From Acidobacteriota bacterium (lineage in GTDB: Bacteria > Acidobacteriota > Thermoanaerobaculia > Multivoradales > JBCCEF01): DNA of 64,000 bases. The DNA lies in contig JBCCEF010000006.1 in the NCBI GenBank assembly GCA_039030395.1, forward strand, positions 169,457-233,456, given 5' to 3'. This document shows positions 18,201 to 24,920 of the stretch, one piece after another. The notes under the pieces were generated by a model. The model saw nothing but the letters and a program-made list of their open reading frames with translations. It was not told the origin of the DNA and searched no databases. Within the stretch, counting starts at the first letter, position 1, and each line of letters starts with the position of its first letter. Made by a program: the position numbers and the translations under genes.

Positions 18201-20169
18201 CGTCACCTTCCCCTTGGGTCTCGAGATCGATGGCCGAGCCGTCCGCCCGCATCAGTTCGAAGTCGAGCAGCCAGGTGGAGGTCGCGGAATCCTTCGGGTG
18301 AATCTCGTAGGGTTGCTCGGCAACCACCTTGAGGCCCATGTTCTCGAACATCGGCACGATGTCCGACAGCAACCGCAGGGCCTTCGAGTAGATCTTGACC
18401 CGCATGCTGTGGGGCGGATCTTCAGCGGAGCGATAGACGCTCAGGCGCAGCTCGCCGTTTTCCGCCACCCGGGCGATCGATGCGAGATCGGCAATCGCCG
18501 CCGCGGCATCGAAGCGGGCGCGGTAGGCGGCCGGGAAGGCTTTGCGGCTGCGGCCGTAGATCGCCTGGCCGGCCTCCTCGCCGTGGAGCGCGATGAGGCT
18601 TCGCTGGAGGTGGTCTTCCCAGGTCAGGGATGCTGCTTCGAGGCGCTCGCGGAGTTGCCGCACGTCGAACGGCGGGATCTTTCCGCTCCGGGTGCGCACG
18701 ATGAACAGCACCCGCGCCAGCGGCGAGTCGCTGGTCTGCACGTCGAAGGCGCGCAGGCGGCCGTTGAAGGCCACGCTGAGAATCTCCGCCATCGTCTCGC
18801 GCAGCTCGGTGTTGTAGCGGTCCCGGGGGACGTAGACCAGACACGAGACAAAGCGGTCGAAGGGGTCGCGCCGCACGAAGAGCGCCAGGCGCTGGCGCTC
18901 CTGAAGATGCAGAATGCCGAGGCTCAGGTCGTACAACTCGTCATCGGACATCTGGAATACTTCGTCCCGCGGCAGCGACTCGAAGATGTGCAGCAGTACC
19001 CGCTCGGCGTGGCTGTCCTCGCCGAACTCGGCACGTTGGAGCACCCGCTGCACCTTGGGTCCGAGGAGCGGCAGGCGCTGGACCGAGCCGTCGTAGACTT
19101 CCGAGGTGAAGAGGCCGATGAAGCGGCGTTCGCGATAGACGCGGCCTTCGTCGTCGTAGCTCCGCACGCCGATGTAGTCCATGTGCACCGGGCGATGGAC
19201 CGTCGAACGGTTGTAGGTCTTGGTGATGAACAGCGCCTCCGGTCCCTTGGCGTGTTCCGCCGCCTCCGGCGATAGAGGGGTCCGGGAGCGCTCGACGGAA
19301 GCCTCGGAAACCTGGCGCAAGAGCCCCAATCCGCTATCCGGATCGACCCGCAGGAAGGTGCCGTCGGTGTTCTCGACCAGGTCGTACTCACGGTAGCCGA
19401 GGAAGAGGAAATGTTCCTTGAGCCAGCGGAGAAAGGTCACCGTTTCTTCGGCCTTGGTCGGTTCGATCACCGGCGGATCGACGCTCAGCTCGGCGAGCGC
19501 TTCGTCCACCCGCTGCCCCATCACGGCGAAGTCCTCGACGGCGGCGCGCACGTCCGCCAGCACCCTGGCCAATCGGTGGGTGATCTTCTCGCGGCGGCCG
19601 GCGGCGGCGATGCGGTCCACCTCCACGTGGATGAACGATTCCGGTTGGCCGGACCCCGGTTGGCCAGACCCCGGGAGGCGGGACCCCGGTTGGCCGGACC
19701 CCGGTTGGCCGGACCCCGGTTGGCCGGACGGGGACCCATCGTCTGTCTCAAGCTGGCGGTGTCCGTCCTTGGCGGAGCGCTCGATGCGCACGGTCGGGTG
19801 GGCGACCAGGTGGAGGGTGAGACCCCTGCGGTTGAGGGCGCCGGTGACCGACGACACCAGGAACGGCATGTCGTCGTTGACGATCTCCACCACCGTGTGC
19901 CGGGCCTGCCAGCCATCTTCCTCGGCGGTGGGATTGAACATCCGCACCTTCGCCTCGCCGGGCTTCCGCTGAACGCCAAAACGCCACAAAGAAAGGGCGG
20001 CGGCGAGCAGGTCGGGAACGTCCGTCGCCAATACGTCGGACGGCGCGACGGTGGCGTAGTACCGCCGCAGGAAGCGCGCTACCTCATCGTCGAAGGATCC
20101 GGAGTCGCGGCGATAGAGTTCGACGACCTCGTCGATCCTCTGGTCTCGGAGTGAGTGGGAATCGGTCAT
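15259..20169 (-). CDS. gdhB: Large NAD-dependent glutamate dehydrogenase
   Basis: A 1636-residue protein, typical of the 180-kDa class of NAD-specific glutamate dehydrogenases, which deaminate glutamate to 2-oxoglutarate and ammonium. N-terminal ACT-like regulatory regions come first. The catalytic core includes RGGRVARGGIRWSDR and PEGAKGGFVVKAP, with the substrate-binding lysine, and then the GVGDMAGDVFGNGML and GEGANLGVTQRGRIE segments of the NAD domain. All are intact. Residues 147-176 are an extra Gly-Ser-Gln-Pro repeat encoded by a 15-base minisatellite. The gene runs opposite to the aldolase-type gene and ends 15 bases from it. Confidence 0.93.
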   Translation of the reverse strand: MTDSHSLRDQRIDEVVELYRRDSGSFDDEVARFLRRYYATVAPSDVLATDVPDLLAAALSLWRFGVQRKPGEAKVRMFNPTAEEDGWQARHTVVEIVNDDMPFLVSSVTGALNRRGLTLHLVAHPTVRIERSAKDGHRQLETDDGSPSGQPGSGQPGSGQPGSRLPGSGQPGSGQPESFIHVEVDRIAAAGRREKITHRLARVLADVRAAVEDFAVMGQRVDEALAELSVDPPVIEPTKAEETVTFLRWLKEHFLFLGYREYDLVENTDGTFLRVDPDSGLGLLRQVSEASVERSRTPLSPEAAEHAKGPEALFITKTYNRSTVHRPVHMDYIGVRSYDDEGRVYRERRFIGLFTSEVYDGSVQRLPLLGPKVQRVLQRAEFGEDSHAERVLLHIFESLPRDEVFQMSDDELYDLSLGILHLQERQRLALFVRRDPFDRFVSCLVYVPRDRYNTELRETMAEILSVAFNGRLRAFDVQTSDSPLARVLFIVRTRSGKIPPFDVRQLRERLEAASLTWEDHLQRSLIALHGEEAGQAIYGRSRKAFPAAYRARFDAAAAIADLASIARVAENGELRLSVYRSAEDPPHSMRVKIYSKALRLLSDIVPMFENMGLKVVAEQPYEIHPKDSATSTWLLDFELMRADGSAIDLETQGEGDGDGERFREAFTRVWNGEVENDGFNRLVLAAALHWREVVILRAYYKYLRQIRTAFSQAYMQQTLVRNPLPARLLVELFQARFDPERQGEAKERTVRLRGELRRALEGVRVLDEDRILRRYVNLIRSTLRTNYFQPSAAGQPKEYLSLKFDSRFVNRLPEPRPAYEIFVYSPTMEGVHLRGGRVARGGIRWSDRIEDFRTEILGLVKAQRVKNAVIVPEGAKGGFVVKAPDGRSPSPEEGVEAYRNLVRGMLDITDSLDGGEVIPPPRVARHDGDDPYLVVAADKGTARFSDIANALSLDYRFWLGDAFASGGSAGYDHKAMGITARGAWESVKRHFREMGRDIQDEDFTAVGVGDMAGDVFGNGMLLSPHTRLVAAFNHLHIFVDPNPDAAASFAERKRLFELPRSAWTDYDVTVLSPGGRIFERSEKSLELTPEIQERLAVARAALAPDDLIRAILKAPVDLLWFGGIGTFVKAHSENHLAADDRHNDALRVDAPEVRAQVVGEGANLGVTQRGRIELAAAGVRLNTDAIDNSAGVDTSDHEVNIKILLADVVARGDLDVAGRNALLAEMTDEVARLVLTHNYLQTQAISVEEAQGVQGLDAQAQTLRALESKAGLDREQEKLPTDEEIEQRRDLERGFTRPELSVLLAYAKIAVYRAILPSSLPDDPELQHDLIRYFPRPLAERFSDDIRQHRLRREIIATHLASSVVNRVGPTFVSRIGEETGASAVDITRAFVVARDSFGLRQLWAEVEALDLEVPAALQVELMQAIARLIERTSLWLLRHNGGNLKNLSERIAELRPAATAVLDAAIGATKLLPPDQRSAARQRAADLMKRSVPASLAKRFACIDLLGAVCDLVAVAREAGVDVVATAKVYLELEVRFRLATLRRRAAELGEENADLKAAADTLIQDLYGLQGRLTRRVLIETSGAEGDSPVSAWLEDHKALAERAEGHTLRLAGEPTTELPDLIVTTHHLRRLAF
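19641..19730. repeat. 15-bp coding minisatellite in the glutamate dehydrogenase gene
   Basis: Six consecutive 15-base units (CCGGTTGGCCGGACC and close variants; unit 3 is the most diverged). Read on the minus strand they encode five-residue Gly-Gln-Pro-Gly-Ser units. The length is a multiple of three, so unit gain or loss keeps the frame. It sits between the N-terminal ACT-like segments and acts as a flexible linker in the protein. Confidence 0.92.
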
Positions 20170-20298
20170 GGCAAGGCTCAGGTGTTAGGGCGCTACTTCC
20201 GAAGAGCAGCGGTGATCCATGCTGGAGAGGGGTCGGTGGGGTGTCCGTTGGCGCGGGCTTCGTCGTGATCACGAGCCATCGTGCCTCGGACGGAGATT

Positions 20299-21735
20299 CT
20301 ACAGTGATTCCGGTGATCGCACTTCCAGTTGATGAACGTTTGTGCTGATCTGCGAGTGGCTGACGGCGTAGGCATACAGGGCCGCCGGCCAGTAGACGAT
20401 CCGGATGTTCGAGAGGGTCTCCGCTCCTTGGGCGGTCCGGCTTGTGGTGACCAAGGTACTTACGTTGTTCTTCGCGCAGAAGTCCAGTGGTCCCTTGAGT
20501 AGACCGAGGCTACGGCGATGACGGTCTGACCACTTGACTTCGACGGCCCAGTCCACGCGATGGCCGAGAAGGTTCACGAGGTCGATTTCTCCGTCTTTCC
20601 ACCTGGCATAGTGCAGATGAAGCCCTTCGGCGGCGAACCACTGGGCGAGGATCGCGTTTTCGACTAGAGCACCGAAGACACGTTCGTCCTGGGTTGGGCC
20701 GAAGAGGGCGGTCCGCAACGAAGGATTGGTGAGATAGACCTTGAAGGCGCGGACCCTTTGAAAGGTCCGTGCACTCTCGTCGACTCGATGGACGATGCGG
20801 ATCATGAAGGCCGCCTGTAGGTATTCGATGTAGCGCTTGATGGTCGCTTTGGCAGCGCCGGATCGTTGGGTGACCTGCTCGAGGGAAACCTCTCCTGCGG
20901 TGTTGAAGGCGAGGGAGGTGAACAAGGCGTTGAGTTCCTGCACGTCGGAGATACCGTAGAGCGAGGGGAGATCGCGCAACAGCACTTTGTCGATGATGTC
21001 ACTTTTGATGAAGCGGCTCGGATTCTCCTGGATCTCGGTCGAAGTGGCGACCTCAGGGTAACCGCCGAACTGAACATAGTCCTCGAAGGATCGGTTCAAG
21101 GCCTCGAGATCCGTGGCGGTGTAGATCCCGATATCGTCTTTTATTTCCACGTCGACGGGAGGCTCCTCACCGAGGATCTGGAGATACTCATAGAAGGTCA
21201 ACGGTGGAAGAAAGAAGTCCGTGAACCTGCCAGCTCCAGATTCGCGGCTCTTCAATCGAAGGGCAGCGGCGGCGGATCCGGACACCACGACTCTAAGGGT
21301 TGGGTAGGAGTCCACCAGCGTTTTCAGATGTTGTTCCCAATCCTTGAGATACTGAATCTCATCGAAGAAGACAAAAGCTTCGGTGCTTGGATCATCGCCG
21401 GTCGCCTCCGCGAACAGTTCCAGAAACGTCTGTAGGGAGAGCCCGAGGTATAGAGGGTTGTCGATCGAGACGTAGCACAGGTTGTGAGGCTCGAATCCTT
21501 CGTCGATCAGTCGGCCAATCGTGTGATGGACGAGGTAGGTCTTGCCCACGCGCCGAGGTCCCATCAGGACGACCGCGCGTCGAATGTCTCGCTGAGTCAC
21601 CAGAGGGAAGAGGCGCTCGATGTAGGGTCTGGGTCGGACCTCGACGAAGTGCTTCGGAATCTGATGCGGTTTTCGCCACCAGGGGTTGTCTAGGCGTAGT
21701 CGTTCTAGGACTTTCTCTTTGGGAATATCCAGCAT
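20299..21735 (-). CDS. AAA+ ATPase of the AAA_14/DUF4143 family
   Basis: A 478-residue protein if started at the ATG at 21735 (MLDIPKEK...). The longer frame back to 21813 lacks a conserved extension. Walker A is GPRRVGKT, Walker B is FVFFDEIQY, and a sensor-like VVVSGSAAA follows. The C-terminal half fits DUF4143, with a PD-(D/E)xK-like WAVEVKWSD segment near the end. Family members are widespread, patchily distributed and of unclear function, often linked to mobile or defence regions. The gene is less GC-rich at third codon positions than its neighbours, which suggests acquisition. It stands alone, opposite to the CoA transferase gene. Confidence 0.85.
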   Translation of the reverse strand: MLDIPKEKVLERLRLDNPWWRKPHQIPKHFVEVRPRPYIERLFPLVTQRDIRRAVVLMGPRRVGKTYLVHHTIGRLIDEGFEPHNLCYVSIDNPLYLGLSLQTFLELFAEATGDDPSTEAFVFFDEIQYLKDWEQHLKTLVDSYPTLRVVVSGSAAAALRLKSRESGAGRFTDFFLPPLTFYEYLQILGEEPPVDVEIKDDIGIYTATDLEALNRSFEDYVQFGGYPEVATSTEIQENPSRFIKSDIIDKVLLRDLPSLYGISDVQELNALFTSLAFNTAGEVSLEQVTQRSGAAKATIKRYIEYLQAAFMIRIVHRVDESARTFQRVRAFKVYLTNPSLRTALFGPTQDERVFGALVENAILAQWFAAEGLHLHYARWKDGEIDLVNLLGHRVDWAVEVKWSDRHRRSLGLLKGPLDFCAKNNVSTLVTTSRTAQGAETLSNIRIVYWPAALYAYAVSHSQISTNVHQLEVRSPESL

Positions 21736-21876
21736 GGCTTCGCTCCAGAGAGTTCTTCGGCGACCCCGAATGCGAAATAGGGCAAGTTCACTTATCTTAA
21801 CCGCCAGATCCACAGATAAGCAATGTCGACTGTCTCTATTTTGATTTTGGGCCGTTAAGAGCTATCCTCTGTCTCT

Positions 21877-23070
21877 ATGTCTGCCCGCCCCCTCGACGAC
21901 CTTCGCGTGCTCGAAATGGGCCAGCTCATGGCCGGACCCTTCGCCGGCACGGTCCTCGGCTACTTCGGAGCAGAGGTGATCAAGATCGAGCCGCCGGAGG
22001 GAGATCCGGTGCGGCGATTTCGGAAGATGGACGGCGACACGTCCCTCTGGTGGTCCACCCTGGGGCGCAACAAGAAGTGCATCACCCTGGACCTGCGGCG
22101 GGAAGAGGGCCGTGCGCTGGCGCGGCGGCTGGCCGGGGAGTGCGACGTGTTGATCGAGAACTTCCGCCCCGGGACTCTGGAGAAATGGGGCCTGGCGCCG
22201 GAGGTGCTGGAGGCCGACAACCCGAAATTGATCGTCGCCCGAGTCTCCGGTTTCGGGCAGACGGGCCCCTACGCCTCCCAGCCCGGCTATGCCTCGGTGT
22301 GCGAGGCCTTCGGTGGGCTGCGCTACGTCACTGGCAACCCCGGCGAGCCGCCGGTGCGCGCCAATCTCAGCCTGGGGGATTCCCTCTGCGGCCTGCATGC
22401 GGCTTTGGGGATTCTCCTCGCTCTGCTCCACCGCGAGCGCACCGGCGCCGGTCGGGGTCAGCGCATCGACGTGTCGATTTTCGAATCGGTCTACAACCTG
22501 ATGGAGGCGGTGGTGCCGGAGTACGATCGCCTCGGCGAGGTGCGCCAGCCCTCCGGTTCGACCATCACCGGCGTCGTGCCCTCCAACACCTACCCCTGCG
22601 CCGATGGTCAGCAGGTGGTGATCGGCGCCAACGGCGAGTCCCTGTACCGCCGGTTGATGGCGGCGGCGGGGCGCGAAGATCTGGGCAACGATCCGCGTTT
22701 GGCGTCGAACGAGGGCCGGGTCGAGCACCAAGAAGAAATCGACCGGGCGATCGCCGCCTGGACGAGCACCCTCACCCGTGAGCAGGTGCTCCACCTCCTC
22801 GAGGTGGCGAAAGTGCCGGCTGGCCCGATCTACTCCGTCGCCGACATGGCGACAGATCCCCACTACCGGGCGCGCGGGCTCTTCGAGAAGGTGGAGTGGG
22901 GCGGCAGGGCGCTCGAAATTCCGGCGATGATGCCAAAGCTTGAAGACACCCCGGGCCGCACCGAATGGCCCGGCCCGACCATCGGCGCGCACACCCGCGA
23001 AGTGCTGACCGGCCTGTTGAAGCTGACCGACGAGGAACTGGCCGACCTCGAGGGCCGCGCCGTCATCTGA
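21877..23070 (+). CDS. Family III CoA transferase (CaiB/BaiF)
   Basis: A 397-residue protein. The start LDDLRVLEMGQLMAGPFAG and the CoA-binding segment KIEPPEGDPVRRF are family hallmarks. The catalytic aspartate that forms the acyl-anhydride is in SLGDSLCGLHAALG (about residue 168). It moves CoA between organic acids; the pair of acids is not readable. The gene is monocistronic, divergent from the ATPase gene and convergent with the DoxX gene. Confidence 0.9.
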   Translation: MSARPLDDLRVLEMGQLMAGPFAGTVLGYFGAEVIKIEPPEGDPVRRFRKMDGDTSLWWSTLGRNKKCITLDLRREEGRALARRLAGECDVLIENFRPGTLEKWGLAPEVLEADNPKLIVARVSGFGQTGPYASQPGYASVCEAFGGLRYVTGNPGEPPVRANLSLGDSLCGLHAALGILLALLHRERTGAGRGQRIDVSIFESVYNLMEAVVPEYDRLGEVRQPSGSTITGVVPSNTYPCADGQQVVIGANGESLYRRLMAAAGREDLGNDPRLASNEGRVEHQEEIDRAIAAWTSTLTREQVLHLLEVAKVPAGPIYSVADMATDPHYRARGLFEKVEWGGRALEIPAMMPKLEDTPGRTEWPGPTIGAHTREVLTGLLKLTDEELADLEGRAVI

Positions 23071-23098
23071 CGCCGCAGCCCTCGCTTCGAGACTCTTC

Positions 23099-23470
23099 CT
23101 ACTTCCCCTGCACGATCGGCTTGAAGGCCGACCAGTTCCGCCACATCAAGAATGCCCACAGCAGAAACGTCACGGCGGCGAGGGCGATGTTGGCGGGGTC
23201 GAGGAACAGGTGAAAGAGGACGATGTTGACGACGATCGGGCCGAGCACCGTCAAGCCGAGCGGCAGCCGACCGATCAACAGCAGGAGACCGCCGATGATC
23301 TCCAAGACCTTCACCACCGCCAGGTAGCCGGAAGCGATCATCAGGCCCAAGAACTGGGCGCCGTCCGGTGCCGCCTCCGGTGGCGGTAGGAAACCCACGA
23401 AGCCGTTCACGCCGAACACCACGAAGATCGCTGCCAGCAGGAAGCGGGCCATCTTGTCCATCACACCCAT
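23099..23470 (-). CDS. DoxX-like small membrane protein
   Basis: A 123-residue protein with four predicted membrane segments (around residues 8-25, 44-63, 70-88 and 95-112) and the DoxX/DoxD-like pattern FLLAAIFVVFGVNGF near its start. Family members are linked to quinone or thiol redox chemistry in the inner membrane, but most have no known role. The malate dehydrogenase gene lies 47 bases upstream on the same strand, so they may share a transcript. Confidence 0.75.
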   Translation of the reverse strand: MGVMDKMARFLLAAIFVVFGVNGFVGFLPPPEAAPDGAQFLGLMIASGYLAVVKVLEIIGGLLLLIGRLPLGLTVLGPIVVNIVLFHLFLDPANIALAAVTFLLWAFLMWRNWSAFKPIVQGK

Positions 23471-23517
23471 GTCGTTCCTCCCTTTGGGCGGCCCGCCGGG
23501 TTCTTACTGCGGACCGC

Positions 23518-24543
23518 CTAGGTCAACAGGTCTTCCACCGCGGCGCGCTCTTCACGCAATTCGGCGTCCGTCGCCTCCATCTTGCCGCGCTGGAAAGCAT
23601 CGAGTTCCAAGTCTTGAACGATCTCCCAGTCCCCGTTCTTGCAGACACAGGGGAAGGAGTACACCACCCCTTCGGCGATACCGTAGCTGCCGTCCGACGG
23701 TACGGCCATACTCACCCAGTCGCCCTCCGGTGAGCCGAGAGCCCAGGTGCGCATGTGATCGATGGCGGCGGAAGCGGCGGAAGCGGCGGACGACGCGCCG
23801 CGCGCCTTGATGATCGCCGCGCCGCGCTGCTGCACGGTGGGGATGAACGTCTCCGTGTACCAGTCGCCATCGATCTGGAGCGTCGCCGGTTCCTCGCGGA
23901 TCAGGGTGTTGGCGATGTCCGGAAACTGGGTCGCGGAGTGGTTGCCCCAGATGGTCATCCGGCGGATCTCCGTCGAGTGGGCGCCGGTCCTCTCGGCCAG
24001 CTGGCTGATCGCCCGATTGTGGTCCAGTCGGGTCATGGCGGTGAATTGGCGGCGGTCCAGGCGGGCCGCGTTCGAGGCGGCGATCAGGGCGTTGGTGTTG
24101 GCCGGGTTGCCGACCACCAGCACCCGCACGTCCTGCGAGGCATGGCCACTCAGCGACTGCCCCTGCGGCGCGAAGATCTGGCCGTTCGCTCCCAGCAGAT
24201 CCTTGCGTTCCATGCCGGCGCCGCGCGGTCGCGCTCCCACCAGCAGAGCGTAGTCGGCGTTCGCGAAGCCTTCGTCGAGGTGATCCGTGGCGATCACCTC
24301 GTGGAGCAGCGGGAAAGCGCAGTCGTTCAACTCCATCACCACGCCCCGCAGCGCGTCCATGGCGGGCGGAATCTCGATCAACTGCAGGCAGATCGGCTGG
24401 TCCGGTCCGAGCATGTCGCCGGCGGCGATGCGGAAGGCGAGGGCGTATCCAATATTGCCCGCGGCGCCGGTGATGGCGACGCGCACCGGGCGCTGATTCG
24501 GTTGGGAGTTTGCGTGATCGGGAACTGGTTGTGAACCGGTCAT
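23518..24543 (-). CDS. mdh: Malate dehydrogenase
   Basis: A 341-residue protein with the NAD-binding [19 protein letters not shown], the adenine-side acidic residue LIEIPPA, and substrate arginines in [14 protein letters not shown]. The catalytic pair is the Asp of MTRLDHNRA and the His of [12 protein letters not shown]. This is the group of malate dehydrogenases related to cytosolic forms, found in many bacteria. It oxidises malate to oxaloacetate in the citric acid cycle. The first 17 residues before the Rossmann strand are a non-conserved head, so a slightly later start cannot be excluded. Confidence 0.94.
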   Translation of the reverse strand: MTGSQPVPDHANSQPNQRPVRVAITGAAGNIGYALAFRIAAGDMLGPDQPICLQLIEIPPAMDALRGVVMELNDCAFPLLHEVIATDHLDEGFANADYALLVGARPRGAGMERKDLLGANGQIFAPQGQSLSGHASQDVRVLVVGNPANTNALIAASNAARLDRRQFTAMTRLDHNRAISQLAERTGAHSTEIRRMTIWGNHSATQFPDIANTLIREEPATLQIDGDWYTETFIPTVQQRGAAIIKARGASSAASAASAAIDHMRTWALGSPEGDWVSMAVPSDGSYGIAEGVVYSFPCVCKNGDWEIVQDLELDAFQRGKMEATDAELREERAAVEDLLT

Positions 24544-24639
24544 AGGAGGGATCTTCTCGCTAGAAAGTTTGCATGTCGTCGGAGCCAGTCGCGGCCTGGA
24601 GGCCGCGGATAACGTAGAGTGCTCGCATCACCCGAGAGC

Positions 24640-24825
24640 TTACCGCGACTCGCCGCGGCTGGAACCACCCCGCCGGAAGACACGCACGATGAGCGGAACG
24701 CCCACCGCCAGCAGCAACACCGCCCAGGTGGTCACCGGCGAGGGTAACAGCCGCTCCAGCCAGCCGAAGTAGTGGACGAACCTGGTGAGCCCGAGGCTCA
24801 TCAGCACCGCTCCGAGGGCGGCATG
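24640..24825 (-). pseudogene. 3' remnant of a LiaI/LiaF-like membrane protein gene
   Basis: About 62 codons encode a C-terminal tail with WLERLLPSPV and WAVLLLAVGV. The same tail (WLERLLPSPV, WAVLLLVVGL) ends the 185-residue membrane protein encoded at 35638-36195. Here the N-terminal two thirds are missing, and an internal ATG at 24801 would give only 53 residues. Both copies lie on the minus strand about 100 bases ahead of a TPR-CHAT gene. It is therefore probably the decayed first gene of module copy 1. A short functional membrane peptide cannot be ruled out. Confidence 0.6.
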
Positions 24826-24920
24826 AGTGGAGGTTGGGGGGGAGAGTGGTTCTTCGGCTAGAGCCCATCTTGGTGAACCGTCGAAGAAGCGAGAGTCCGA
24901 AGGAATAGAATCGCCGAACC

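Noticed and set aside
19641-19730. Short regular repeats that could be mistaken for a CRISPR array.
   Set aside because: The 15-base units are contiguous without spacers and encode an in-frame linker in the dehydrogenase.
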